Assembly (NCBI GenBank): GCA_028281985.1
Contig: JANQIU010000225.1
Coordinates: forward strand, 1 to 45,863
Direction of reading: 5' to 3'
Source of the DNA: Alphaproteobacteria bacterium
GTDB taxonomy: Bacteria; Pseudomonadota; Alphaproteobacteria; DSM-16000; Inquilinaceae
DNA: 45,863 bases
Of the stretch, positions 25,237 through 32,934 are shown in pieces (the first letter of the stretch is position 1; the number at the start of each line of letters is the position of its first letter). Under the pieces are notes generated by a model. It ran no database searches. It saw nothing but the letters and a program-made list of their open reading frames with translations, and was not told the DNA's origin. The translations under genes were made by a program, and so were the position numbers.

Positions 25237-25267
25237 GGTGACCGTCAGGAGAAGGTGACGAACGACG

Positions 25268-26551
25268 ATGGCGACGGATCGCGTGTCCAACGAGAACAGC
25301 GGCGACGAAATCAAGGTCTACGGTCGAGCTGGATCCACCGAAGGCTACGATATCCGGGATTTCCTGGCGCGCACCGTCGTCGCGTTCAACTGGGTGGATT
25401 TGACGTGCGAGGATGACTGCCGGTCTGTGCTGGGGCTTGGCGACTACGAAGCGTTGCGGTTTCCCATCGTCGAGTTTCCCGACGGCGAACGGCTCTTCGG
25501 CCCGCGCGTGCGCGAGATCGCCCACCGGCTCGGCTGGGTTACCACGCCACGCTACAAGGAGTATGACCTGTCGATCTATGGCGCGGGGCCGTCCGGATTG
25601 TCGGCGGCGGTCTACGCCGCCTCCGAAGGCCTGCGCACGGTGCTGATTGAGCGGCACGCCGTCGGCGGACAGGCGGGAACAAGCTCGCTGATCGAAAACT
25701 ACATGGGGTTTCCGCACGGCATCAGCGGTGCAGCCCTGGCAGAGCGGGCTCGGCAACAGGCCGTCAAGTTCGGCGCCGAACTCATCATGATGGGCGAAGG
25801 CATCAAGGCCGAGTTTCGGGATAACCGGATCGATGTGAGCATGGCCGACGGATCGCGCATGGTGGCGAAGGCCAACATCTGCGCCACCGGGGTCGAATAC
25901 CGCCGGCTGGGGGTCGAGAACGAGGATCGGTTCCTCGGTGCCGGCCTGTTCTACGGTGCCGGCGCCGCGGAGGCACCCTACTGCCTGCGCGAACACGTCT
26001 ATGTTGTCGGCGGCGGCAACTCCGCCGGCCAGGCAGCCATGCACCTCGCCGACCACGCCCGGAACGTGACCATGCTGGTGCGCGGCGCCTCGCTGGCGGA
26101 GTCCCTGTCGTCCTACCTGGTCGACCGCATCCAGCGGACGGCCAATGTCGACGTGCTCTACAACGCGGAGGTCAGCGGTCTCGACGGCGACGAAAACCTG
26201 GAGGCAATTCGCGTGCGATCACTGACCGCCGATACCGTGTCGACGGTGCCGGCGCGACGTTTGTTCGTGTGCATCGGCGGGGTGCCGAACACCGAATGGG
26301 CGAAGGATACCGACATTGTCCGCGATCGATCCGGTTATCTGGTGACCGGCCCGGATCTTCTCCACGAAGGTCGGCCGCCGGCCTGCTGGCGCCTCGAGCG
26401 TCAGCCCTACTATCTTGAGACCAGCGTGCCTGGTTCCTTCGCCGTCGGCGATGTCCGCCATGGGTCGATCAAGCGTGTGGCCTCGGCCGTCGGTGAAGGG
26501 GCGATGGCCGTCTCCTTCGTCCATCGATACCTGCAGGAAACGCACGGATAG
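25268..26551 (+). CDS. thioredoxin reductase-like FAD oxidoreductase with N-terminal glutaredoxin-like domain
   Basis: 427 residues. Residues about 14-92 look like a thioredoxin/glutaredoxin fold without a CxxC (VYGRAGSTEGYDIRDFLA, LRFPIVEFPDGE). The remainder is a TrxR-type flavoprotein, with FAD site DLSIYGAGPSGLSAAVYAAS, the QAG loop, GVEYRRLGVE and NADPH site VYVVGGGNSAGQAAMHLA, closing GSFAVGDVRHGSIKRVASAVGEG (in part). Where true TrxR has the redox CxxC the sequence is GLFYGAGAAEAPYC, so it cannot act as a standard thioredoxin reductase. It may pass electrons from NAD(P)H to another partner, such as the neighbouring monooxygenase. Confidence 0.83.
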   Translation: MATDRVSNENSGDEIKVYGRAGSTEGYDIRDFLARTVVAFNWVDLTCEDDCRSVLGLGDYEALRFPIVEFPDGERLFGPRVREIAHRLGWVTTPRYKEYDLSIYGAGPSGLSAAVYAASEGLRTVLIERHAVGGQAGTSSLIENYMGFPHGISGAALAERARQQAVKFGAELIMMGEGIKAEFRDNRIDVSMADGSRMVAKANICATGVEYRRLGVENEDRFLGAGLFYGAGAAEAPYCLREHVYVVGGGNSAGQAAMHLADHARNVTMLVRGASLAESLSSYLVDRIQRTANVDVLYNAEVSGLDGDENLEAIRVRSLTADTVSTVPARRLFVCIGGVPNTEWAKDTDIVRDRSGYLVTGPDLLHEGRPPACWRLERQPYYLETSVPGSFAVGDVRHGSIKRVASAVGEGAMAVSFVHRYLQETHG

Positions 26552-26633
26552 CCGGACGGCTTGTGCCGTCACCTGGGACGGCAACAGAGCTTCCGGCATT
26601 CGAACCAACGCACGATGCTCTACCTGTTTGAAT

Positions 26634-26685
26634 TAGATCAGCTTATCTGCGTTCAGATGATTCCATCCGAACGCAGGTTGATCTA
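26634..26685. promoter_or_regulatory. nested inverted repeats upstream of the HxlR gene
   Basis: Outer arms TAGATCA (26634-26640) and TGATCTA (26679-26685) enclose inner arms CTGCGTTC (26647-26654) and GAACGCAG (26669-26676). The structure ends 11 bases before the GTG start of the HxlR regulator. It could be a composite operator or an RNA stem around the translation start. Confidence 0.5.
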
Positions 26686-26696
26686 GGTTGCCATGC

Positions 26697-27068
26697 GTGA
26701 CCGAAAACGAACCACCGATCTATGATCCCCGCTACCCGGCGCGGCAACTTCTTGACCTGATCGCGGACAAGTGGACGCCGATCATCATGTATTGCCTGTC
26801 CGGCGGTACCCGTCGCTTCTCCGCACTTCAGCACCAGATCCCCGACATCTCAAAGAAGATGCTGATCCAGGTTCTGCGAAGGCTTGAAGCCGATGGGCTG
26901 GTCGATCGCAAGGTCTACGCCGTCGTTCCGCCCAAGACCGAGTACAGCCTGACCGGGCTCGGCAAACGCATGCATGAGCCGATCGCCATGTTGTGCGAAT
27001 GGGCGATCGACAACGAGAAAGACCTGAAGACCATCCACCGACGCCGAAGCGCTGCAGAGCCCCAGTAG
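26697..27068 (+). CDS. HxlR family transcriptional regulator
   Basis: 123-residue winged-helix protein of the HxlR type. The hallmark LLDLIADKWTPIIMYCLSGGTRRFSALQHQIPDISKKML (in part) is followed by the wing LEADGLVDRKVYAVVPPKTEYSLT (in part). HxlR proteins usually sense electrophiles, aldehydes or quinones and control neighbouring oxidoreductases. GTG 26697 is preferred over TTG 26688 in the same frame. It is downstream of the monooxygenase/reductase operon with its own regulatory region, and a plausible controller of the GGTCACC sites at 23246-23335. Confidence 0.87.
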   Translation: MTENEPPIYDPRYPARQLLDLIADKWTPIIMYCLSGGTRRFSALQHQIPDISKKMLIQVLRRLEADGLVDRKVYAVVPPKTEYSLTGLGKRMHEPIAMLCEWAIDNEKDLKTIHRRRSAAEPQ

Positions 27069-27287
27069 CGGCAAACAAGCTGCAGGACGGCGATGCACGG
27101 AACGGGCGCGTTCATCGCATTTGCTCATGTTTGTCATCAAGCGCCTGGGGATCCCTGCTATACTCGCCGGCATCAAGTGGGCCGCGCCGGTCTCGTACCG
27201 CACTCGCATTTGCGCGGACCGATGTCCGGCGTCGATCTTCGCCAGATCGCAGTCGGCCGGTCATACCGAAATCGGGAAACGCGCCGG

Positions 27288-28373
27288 ATGCTACGGCCAC
27301 TCTCCGCCCAGATCGTCGGAAGCTACGTGAAGCCCCGCTGGCTGGTTGATCACGACCTGGTGCGATCCAATCGCAGATCCTGCTGGCTTCCCGGCGAGAA
27401 CGCGATCGACGAAGCCCGGCAGGATGCCGCCTTGCTGGCGATTTACGACCAGGAGCGGGCCGGACTGTCCGTCGTCAACGACGGCGAGGCGCAGAGGGCC
27501 GCGTATGACCGGCATTTCCTTTCGGTCTTGACCGGTCTGGACTACGCCCACCTGGAGGAAAAACATCGAAGAGCCGAAGTTGAAACGCGAAAAAGTACGG
27601 ACCCGGACAGTGTCTATCTTAAAGAAGGATTGTACAGCCCGACCGTTACCCGGGAGATAGAGTGGCACGGCCCGGTTTCATTGGATGAGGTTCGCTTTCT
27701 CAAGCGCCGTGCCTCGCGTCCCATAAAGTGGAACATTGTCGGCCCCCTCACGCTCAGCAACTGCGCGGTCGATAAGTACTATGGGGATCCCCATGAGTTT
27801 GTATTTGCGATTGCCAGGGCCCTAAACAAGGAAATCCGCGCGGTCGAAGCTGAGGGTGTTGATCTCATCCAGATCGATGAGCCTGCGTTCCACTCCGCGC
27901 TGTCGGTGGCGCGCGAGATCGGCGTTGAGGTGATCAGGACAATGGTCGAAGGGGTTCGAACCCCAGTCTTCGTCCACGTGTGTTACGGCTACGCGCTCGT
28001 CTATGGCGACAAGAAGCCAAGCAGCACCTATCCCGAGGTGCTTGAGATCCTGTCGGACTGCCCGATCGCCGGCATTAGCGTGGAGTACCAGCAACCACGC
28101 CACACCCCGGATCTGCTGAGATACTGCGGCGACAAACACGTCGCTCTTGGTTTGATCGACCTGGCCGACAAGACCATCGAAACGCCGGAGCATGTCGCAT
28201 CGCGCATACGCGAAGCATTGTCGATTGTGGAGGCCGATCGCCTCCATCCCTGTACCGACTGTGGCATGTGGTATCTGGATCGCCCGACGGCGTTCGGAAA
28301 GATCTCGGCGCTTGCCAAGGCAGCGGGTATCGTCCGATTGGAACTGGGGATCCGGGATCTCGGGGACGGATAG
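27288..28373 (+). CDS. cobalamin-independent methionine synthase (MetE C-terminal)-like protein
   Basis: 361-residue protein with the catalytic MetE C-terminal (PF01717) fold only, about half the length of full MetE. Candidate zinc ligands are His230 and Cys232 in FVHVCYG and Cys325 in HPCTDCGMW, with a glutamate in SVEYQQPRH. Opening IVGSYVKPRWLVDH and LIQIDEPAFHSAL are family features. Such short proteins transfer methyl groups to thiols from unidentified donors rather than from methyltetrahydrofolate-polyglutamate. The start at 27288 (MLRPLSAQIVGSY) fits the family; the open frame from 27093 is not credible. No linked methionine genes. Confidence 0.83.
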   Translation: MLRPLSAQIVGSYVKPRWLVDHDLVRSNRRSCWLPGENAIDEARQDAALLAIYDQERAGLSVVNDGEAQRAAYDRHFLSVLTGLDYAHLEEKHRRAEVETRKSTDPDSVYLKEGLYSPTVTREIEWHGPVSLDEVRFLKRRASRPIKWNIVGPLTLSNCAVDKYYGDPHEFVFAIARALNKEIRAVEAEGVDLIQIDEPAFHSALSVAREIGVEVIRTMVEGVRTPVFVHVCYGYALVYGDKKPSSTYPEVLEILSDCPIAGISVEYQQPRHTPDLLRYCGDKHVALGLIDLADKTIETPEHVASRIREALSIVEADRLHPCTDCGMWYLDRPTAFGKISALAKAAGIVRLELGIRDLGDG

Positions 28374-28514
28374 TCGGCTCCAGGGGTTCCTTTCACGCAT
28401 CCGGCCGCGGCTAGACGCGCCTTCGGGGAGCACCTTCCTTGACCATGGCGACACGCGTGACGCACGGGCCCGAAACCGCGGTGCCGCAAGCTTCGGCGCT
28501 GCATTGGAGATATC

Positions 28515-29045
28515 ATGACAGGCCTGTCCAAACGTCCGGAGTTGAGGACGCAGAGACTGCTGCTGCGCCAATGGCGCGCGGACGATTTCAGGGTCTATGA
28601 GCACTATTACAGCGATATTCGCACGGCGCGCTTTGTCGGTGGCGTGATGTCACCGGACCGGGCGTGGCGGCACATGGCAGCGCTGATCGGTCACTGGGAC
28701 CTGATGGGCTTCGGCTACTGGGCGGTGGAGGAACTGGAGACCGGCACGTTCGTCGGATGTATCGGTCTTTGGAAATCCCACGGGTGGCCCGAACTGGAAC
28801 TGGGATACTGGCTGACCGAAGCGACGGTCGGCAAAGGATATGCCACCGAAGCCGGACAAGCGTCCCTGGACTATGCCTACCGCGTGCTCGGCGCTGATAC
28901 CCTGGTCAGCTACATCGATCCCGCCAACACGCCCTCAAAGAAAGTCGCCGAGCGTCTGGGCGCCACGTTGGAGACGGAGATCGACCTGTTGGATTGCGGC
29001 CGCCACTGCGTCTACCGCTATAGCAAGCCAAAGGCCCACAACTAG
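28515..29045 (+). CDS. GNAT family N-acetyltransferase (RimJ/RimL-type)
   Basis: 176-residue acetyltransferase of the Acetyltransf_3 group. It opens with LRTQRLLLRQWRADDF. The acetyl-CoA loop region is ELGYWLTEATVGKGYATEAGQASLDYAY (in part) and the closing helix-strand is SYIDPANTPSKKVAERLGA, typical of RimJ/RimL relatives that acetylate protein N-termini, amino acids or drugs. It stands 140 bases after the MetE-like gene on the same strand. Substrate unknown. Confidence 0.88.
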   Translation: MTGLSKRPELRTQRLLLRQWRADDFRVYEHYYSDIRTARFVGGVMSPDRAWRHMAALIGHWDLMGFGYWAVEELETGTFVGCIGLWKSHGWPELELGYWLTEATVGKGYATEAGQASLDYAYRVLGADTLVSYIDPANTPSKKVAERLGATLETEIDLLDCGRHCVYRYSKPKAHN

Positions 29046-29111
29046 TCGGCGGCGGCTAAGACGCCGGCAGAACTGCCAAACGCGGCTCGCGCCCGACACG
29101 ACCTGGCCGCT

Positions 29112-29552
29112 TCAGAGCTTTTCGCCCGGTATCTGGCTGGCTTGCGTCAGCCAGTCCCGAAACCGATCCTCATCGATCACATCACCTTCATGGATATGGA
29201 AGTAGCGCACGTCCGGGTGTTTGGATCCAACCGGGGGAACGGGTGTCAGGGACGTGCCGCGAAGAAAGGCGACTTTGATGTATCTGGTCATGCAATGAAA
29301 GGAGAGGAACCAGCCCTGACCTTCGATGCCGTAGAGGGGGGAGTTCCACTTGACCGCCTTCTGCACCTGGGGGACCACCTTTGCCACAAGGTCATCGATG
29401 CGGCGCCCGACATCGCGCTTCCAGCCCGGCATAGCCGCAAGATAGGCTTGGACCGGCCCGTCCCCGTAACCCTTGGGTATCTGCGGGTTGCCGCCAGCGA
29501 GCAGCGTGGGCTGCGCAGCGTCCGCCGTCCTTCCGGAATTCTTGCCGGCCAT
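29112..29552 (-). CDS. DUF1801 domain-containing protein
   Basis: 146-residue protein of the DUF1801 (YdhG-like) family, recognised from VQKAVKWNSPLYGIEGQGWFLSFHCMTRYIKVAFLRG (in part) and a trailing HPDVRYFHIHEGDVID. Family members are small, cytosolic and of unknown activity and are often found beside SRPBCC and ArsR genes, as here. The start at 29552 avoids an arginine-rich extension to 29642 that would overlap the SRPBCC gene; AGGGGAT precedes it. Probably the third gene of the ArsR operon. Confidence 0.82.
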   Translation of the reverse strand: MAGKNSGRTADAAQPTLLAGGNPQIPKGYGDGPVQAYLAAMPGWKRDVGRRIDDLVAKVVPQVQKAVKWNSPLYGIEGQGWFLSFHCMTRYIKVAFLRGTSLTPVPPVGSKHPDVRYFHIHEGDVIDEDRFRDWLTQASQIPGEKL

Positions 29553-29638
29553 CGATCCATATCCCCTGCCCCGACGTGCTCTTGGCCGCGCTACCTGGTT
29601 GCCGGCCCGCGCAGGCCGCGGATCGAGCGATACTCGTG

Positions 29639-30049
29639 TCAATCCATCCTTGCCAGAACCTGCTCAAGCCGGACGAGAAATACCGGCCAGCCGGCCTTGG
29701 CACCTTGGTAGTAGCATGGCTGATCCGGCCGGAAGCCCGTCTGCACCATGCGCAACCGTGTGCCGGTGGCCGTGGGCGTAAGCGTCCAGGTGATCGTGCT
29801 CTTCAGATCGTGGTCGCCCCAGTTGTAGGAAACCGACCGGTTCATCTCGACGGCCAGAACCTCGCACTCCACCTTGCCCCAGTCCGCGTCGAGAACGAAC
29901 CGGTGCCCTACGACCGGGTTGAACTCGTTCTTCATCAACCACTCGCTGATCAGGTGCGGCTGTGTGAGTGCGCGCCACACCTTCTCCGGTGGATGCGGCA
30001 ACTCGCGTTCGACAACGACGGAACGCGTCTCGATCGACGCTTCGCTCAT
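29639..30049 (-). CDS. SRPBCC (AHSA1-type) domain protein
   Basis: 136-residue START-like protein of the AHSA1 family: VVVERELPHPPEKVWRALTQPHLISEWLM (in part), WTLTPTATGTRLRMVQTGF and an amphipathic C-terminal helix. These proteins form a deep hydrophobic cavity for small ligands. Its start overlaps the ArsR stop by four bases, so the two are co-translated, a very common ArsR-AHSA1 pairing whose ligand is generally unknown. Confidence 0.87.
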   Translation of the reverse strand: MSEASIETRSVVVERELPHPPEKVWRALTQPHLISEWLMKNEFNPVVGHRFVLDADWGKVECEVLAVEMNRSVSYNWGDHDLKSTITWTLTPTATGTRLRMVQTGFRPDQPCYYQGAKAGWPVFLVRLEQVLARMD

Positions 30050-30405
30050 TGGTCCATCCTCTTCAGCAGGTCTTCAAGATCGTCGAACCGGCTTTCCCAG
30101 AAGCCCGCCATGTCCCTTGCCCAGTCGAACAGCGGGGCTAGTGCACCGACCCGGGCTCGGTAGTGCGTGTGTCGGCCAGCCTGCCGGTTGGTCACCAGAC
30201 CGGCGCGCGTCAGCGCTCCCAGGTGCTTCGAAACGGCCGGTTGCGAGATGCCGGCGCCAACCGTCAGGGCGCCGACCGTTTGCTCACCATCGCGGCACAA
30301 TCGCTCGAAAAGGGCCCGCCGCGTTGGATCGGCGAGGGTCCAGAACAGGATGTCGGACTGCGGACGCATCACAACGCATTGCTCGATGGTTATGCGATTA
30401 TCCAT
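30046..30405 (-). CDS. ArsR family winged-helix regulator
   Basis: 119-residue regulator: LADPTRRALFERLCRDGEQTVGALTVGAGISQPAVSKHLGAL (in part) is the ArsR/SmtB HTH, followed by the wing GLVTNRQAGRHTHYRARVGAL. The metal-binding cysteine motif of ArsR/SmtB (ELCVCDL) is absent, so it is a non-metal sensor of the type paired with SRPBCC proteins. Two starts are possible: ATG 30405, which lies inside a palindrome, or ATG 30369 (MRPQSDILFWTLADP), which gives the common N-terminus. It leads the operon with the SRPBCC and DUF1801 genes. Confidence 0.86.
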   Translation of the reverse strand: MDNRITIEQCVVMRPQSDILFWTLADPTRRALFERLCRDGEQTVGALTVGAGISQPAVSKHLGALTRAGLVTNRQAGRHTHYRARVGALAPLFDWARDMAGFWESRFDDLEDLLKRMDQ

Positions 30406-30419
30406 AACCGACGGGTTAT
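30388..30419. promoter_or_regulatory. triple GGTTAT operator at the ArsR start
   Basis: GGTTATG (30388-30394) and CATAACC (30403-30409) form one inverted repeat over eight bases. ATAACC and GGTTAT (30404-30419) form a second, overlapping one around GACG. Three half-sites of the same hexamer therefore lie in 32 bases at the arsR start, consistent with autoregulation. Confidence 0.55.
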
Positions 30420-30490
30420 CTGTCGGTCAAGCGAGAGCCATCGTCAGAGCTCCGGCACCGCCACCAGCGGTGATCTTCCCTCGATGCCCT

Positions 30491-31429
30491 CTACGCGGCC
30501 CGCTTCTGCTTGTGCAGACTGGCCACCAGCAGGCCGTAGATGCTGGCGGCGACGATCAGGAAGGCGACGATCTGATGGGGCTCTATACGGTCGCCCAGGA
30601 AGGCCGCGGCGAGCGCCATGGTCAGGGCCGGCCAGGGCGTGGTGATCGAGCTTGCGAGCGAAACGTCGACATGCCGTACCGCATGGAACCAGGCGATCAG
30701 TTCCAGATAGTAGACAAAACCCATCACGGCGCCGAAGACCTGAAAGTCCACACGCAGGAGCGTTGCCGCGAAGTTCGAAGGCGCAACCACCGCAACGACC
30801 CCGCCGAGAAAGACGGTCGAAATCAGCACCCTGAAAAAGGTGACCTGGGCCGGCGTTACCGGTGTGCGCCCCAACTCCTCCTTGATGATCACATGGGCGA
30901 CGCTCCACAGGAACGGCACGCCGAGCGCCAGCAGGAACCACGGCGATATCCCGTCGATGCGACCTGTGCCGCCGGTGCCCAGGAAGTACAGCGCCCCGAC
31001 GAGAGCGGCCGTGAGCAGGAGCTCCACCGGTGTCTTGCGCCGCTTGAGGAACACGGTTTCCCAGAGGATGGCGAACAGCGGGTAGGCCTGGATGGCGATC
31101 GCCGCGCTGACCGCCCCTGCCCTCTCGACGCCCAGCACGTAAAGGTAAGTGGACAGCCCGAACATCGCGCCGGTGAGCAGCGCCACCGCGAGCGTCCGGC
31201 GCCGCGCCCGGGGAGCGAGCCATGCCCCGAATATGCCCTTGTCGGGCTTGCGCAAACCCCAGGCGAGGAGCGGCACCGCGAACACGACTTGCCAGGCTGA
31301 AAGCAGGAAGGCGAAGCCGAGAGCATCGAAGCCGCCGGGCCGGCTGTTCGAGATGATCGGCATCACGCCGAGCAGGCCAAGGCATACGAAGGAGAGTGCG
31401 ATGCCGGTGGGCATCCGTGGCGTTGTCAT
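30491..31429 (-). CDS. EamA/DMT superfamily transporter (RarD-like)
   Basis: 312-residue ten-segment membrane protein with two EamA halves, opening MPTGIALSFVCLGLLGVMPI and with the repeat segments LSTYLYVLGVERAGAVSAAIAIQAYPLFAILWE (in part) and ASSITTPWPALTMALAAAFLGDRI (in part). Probably an exporter of an amino acid or amine. The start at 31429 was chosen because the open frame continues to 32671 only antisense to the mocR gene. It diverges from a MocR regulator, a frequent pairing in which the PLP regulator controls the transporter. Confidence 0.85.
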   Translation of the reverse strand: MTTPRMPTGIALSFVCLGLLGVMPIISNSRPGGFDALGFAFLLSAWQVVFAVPLLAWGLRKPDKGIFGAWLAPRARRRTLAVALLTGAMFGLSTYLYVLGVERAGAVSAAIAIQAYPLFAILWETVFLKRRKTPVELLLTAALVGALYFLGTGGTGRIDGISPWFLLALGVPFLWSVAHVIIKEELGRTPVTPAQVTFFRVLISTVFLGGVVAVVAPSNFAATLLRVDFQVFGAVMGFVYYLELIAWFHAVRHVDVSLASSITTPWPALTMALAAAFLGDRIEPHQIVAFLIVAASIYGLLVASLHKQKRAA

Positions 31430-31468
31430 TGCGTTGCTATCGATCCGAATGCGCCAATCCGCCCCCTG

Positions 31469-31510
31469 ATTGCATTGACGAATGCATTGCTCAATGAAAT
31501 CATTGCATTG
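31469..31510. promoter_or_regulatory. triple ATTGCATTG repeats upstream of mocR
   Basis: ATTGCATTG occurs at 31469-31477 and 31502-31510, with AATGCATTG at 31481-31489 and an inverted CAATG at 31492-31496. MocR regulators bind direct repeats in shared divergent promoters, so these are good operator candidates between the EamA gene and mocR. The last copy abuts the mocR start codon. Confidence 0.6.
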
Positions 31511-32905
31511 ATGGCAATTTGGATCCCCACCCTCGCCGGCCGCAGCGGCCCCAAATACCTGCAGATCGTCGATGCGTTGGCCGAGGATATCGTTTCGGGG
31601 GCGCTGCCGCCGGGGACCCGGCTGCCCCCGCATCGCGACCTTGCCTACGCGCTGGACGTTTCGCCCAACACGACCAGCCGGGCCTACCGCGCGGGCGTGG
31701 CGCGCGCGCTGATCCGGGGCGAGGTCGGGCGCGGTACCTTTGTTCGGACGACAGGCGGCACCAGTCTGCCGGGTGCGCCCGCCGATATGCGGCGACCGAC
31801 AGCGGGGGCGATCGACCTTTCGCGTAACCTGCCCTGCCCCGGTCTTGCTGCACCCGCGCTGGCCGAAACCCTGGCAGCGTTGCAGCGGGAAGGACCGCTG
31901 GCGGCCTTCACCGACTACCAGACCGATAGCGACATCGCCCGTCACACGGACGCCGGCATCGCCTGGCTGAACCACGCGGGAATCGCCGCCGACCGCCGCG
32001 AGATCGTTGTCACCAATGGCGCACAGCACGGAATTCTGTGCGCGCTGATGGCGGTGACCCGGCCGGGCGACCTGCTCCTGACCGAGGCGCTCACCTATGC
32101 GCCGGTCAAGGCCATGGCCGACCGGCTGGCGCTGAAGCTCGCGCCCGTTCTGCTCGATGACGAGGGGCTTTGCGCCGATGCCCTCGACGAGATGTGCCGG
32201 GGGTGTGGTGCCAAGGCCCTTTACCTGACGCCGACGTTGCAGACGCCGACGACCGCGACCATGAAACCGGGTCGGCGGGCGCGGATCGCCGAAATCGCCG
32301 AACGGTACAACCTGATCCTGATCGAAGACGACGTGTTCGGCAGGCTGCCGCCGGACCGCCCGAAGCCGATCGCCACGCTCGTGCCGGAGCGTGCCGTTTA
32401 CATCACCAGCACGTCGAAATGCCTGGGTCCGGGCCTGCGTGTCGGTTTCGTCCGGGCGTCCGCATCCCTGGCGAAGGCGATCCACCATGCGGTCAATCTG
32501 ACCTGCTGGATGCCGGCGCCGCTGATGGTCGACATCGCGGCGCGCTGGATCCGGGACGGGACCGCAGACCGGCTGACCGACGCGCAGCGCCGGCACGCAG
32601 CGGATCGTCAAGCGATCGCCCGTGCGGCCTTCGCCGACCACGATGTCCGGGCCGATCCGTACGGGCTGCATCTTTGGCTTACCCTGCCCGCGGGATGGTC
32701 GGCCGACGGTTTCAGAGCCGAAGCCACCGCGCGCGGTGTCCAGATCATCGAGGGTGGTGCCTTCGCCGTCGATCCCGGTACGCGCCCGAACGCGGTTCGG
32801 CTGTGCTTAAGCCACGAACCGGACAAGGCGCGGCTGGCGCAGGGTCTCGAAACGCTGCAAGCGATCTTGAGCGACGGGCCGCAGGATCCTTCACTGGTGC
32901 TGTAG
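31511..32905 (+). CDS. MocR-type GntR/aminotransferase transcriptional regulator
   Basis: 464-residue fusion regulator. Residues about 10-75 are a GntR winged helix (YLQIVDALAEDIVSGALPPGTRLPPHRDLAYALDVS, in part, with SPNTTSRAYRAGV). The rest is a fold-type I aminotransferase domain with ALTYAPVKAMADRLALK, LIEDDVFGRL and the PLP-binding Lys303 in ITSTSKCLGPGLRVGF. These proteins sense an amino acid or vitamin B6 vitamer through PLP. ATG 31511 is preferred over 31475, since the latter lies within the operator repeats. The divergent EamA transporter is the likely target. Confidence 0.9.
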   Translation: MAIWIPTLAGRSGPKYLQIVDALAEDIVSGALPPGTRLPPHRDLAYALDVSPNTTSRAYRAGVARALIRGEVGRGTFVRTTGGTSLPGAPADMRRPTAGAIDLSRNLPCPGLAAPALAETLAALQREGPLAAFTDYQTDSDIARHTDAGIAWLNHAGIAADRREIVVTNGAQHGILCALMAVTRPGDLLLTEALTYAPVKAMADRLALKLAPVLLDDEGLCADALDEMCRGCGAKALYLTPTLQTPTTATMKPGRRARIAEIAERYNLILIEDDVFGRLPPDRPKPIATLVPERAVYITSTSKCLGPGLRVGFVRASASLAKAIHHAVNLTCWMPAPLMVDIAARWIRDGTADRLTDAQRRHAADRQAIARAAFADHDVRADPYGLHLWLTLPAGWSADGFRAEATARGVQIIEGGAFAVDPGTRPNAVRLCLSHEPDKARLAQGLETLQAILSDGPQDPSLVL

Positions 32906-32934
32906 GGTTCAGCGCCCGCTGTTGCGGCACATGG

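Noticed and set aside
25236-25259. Two AGGTGAC copies before the TrxR-like gene as operators
   Set aside because: They overlap the ribosome-binding region and are direct, not inverted; too weak beside the clear GGTCACC cluster at 23246.
24064-25314. Minus-strand open frame of about 416 codons
   Set aside because: Fully antisense to the FAD monooxygenase, whose motifs are clear; the composition is arginine- and glycine-rich filler.
31430-32671. Long minus-strand extension of the EamA frame (over 700 residues in total)
   Set aside because: The extra part is antisense to the mocR gene and has no domain resemblance; it is a GC-driven open frame.
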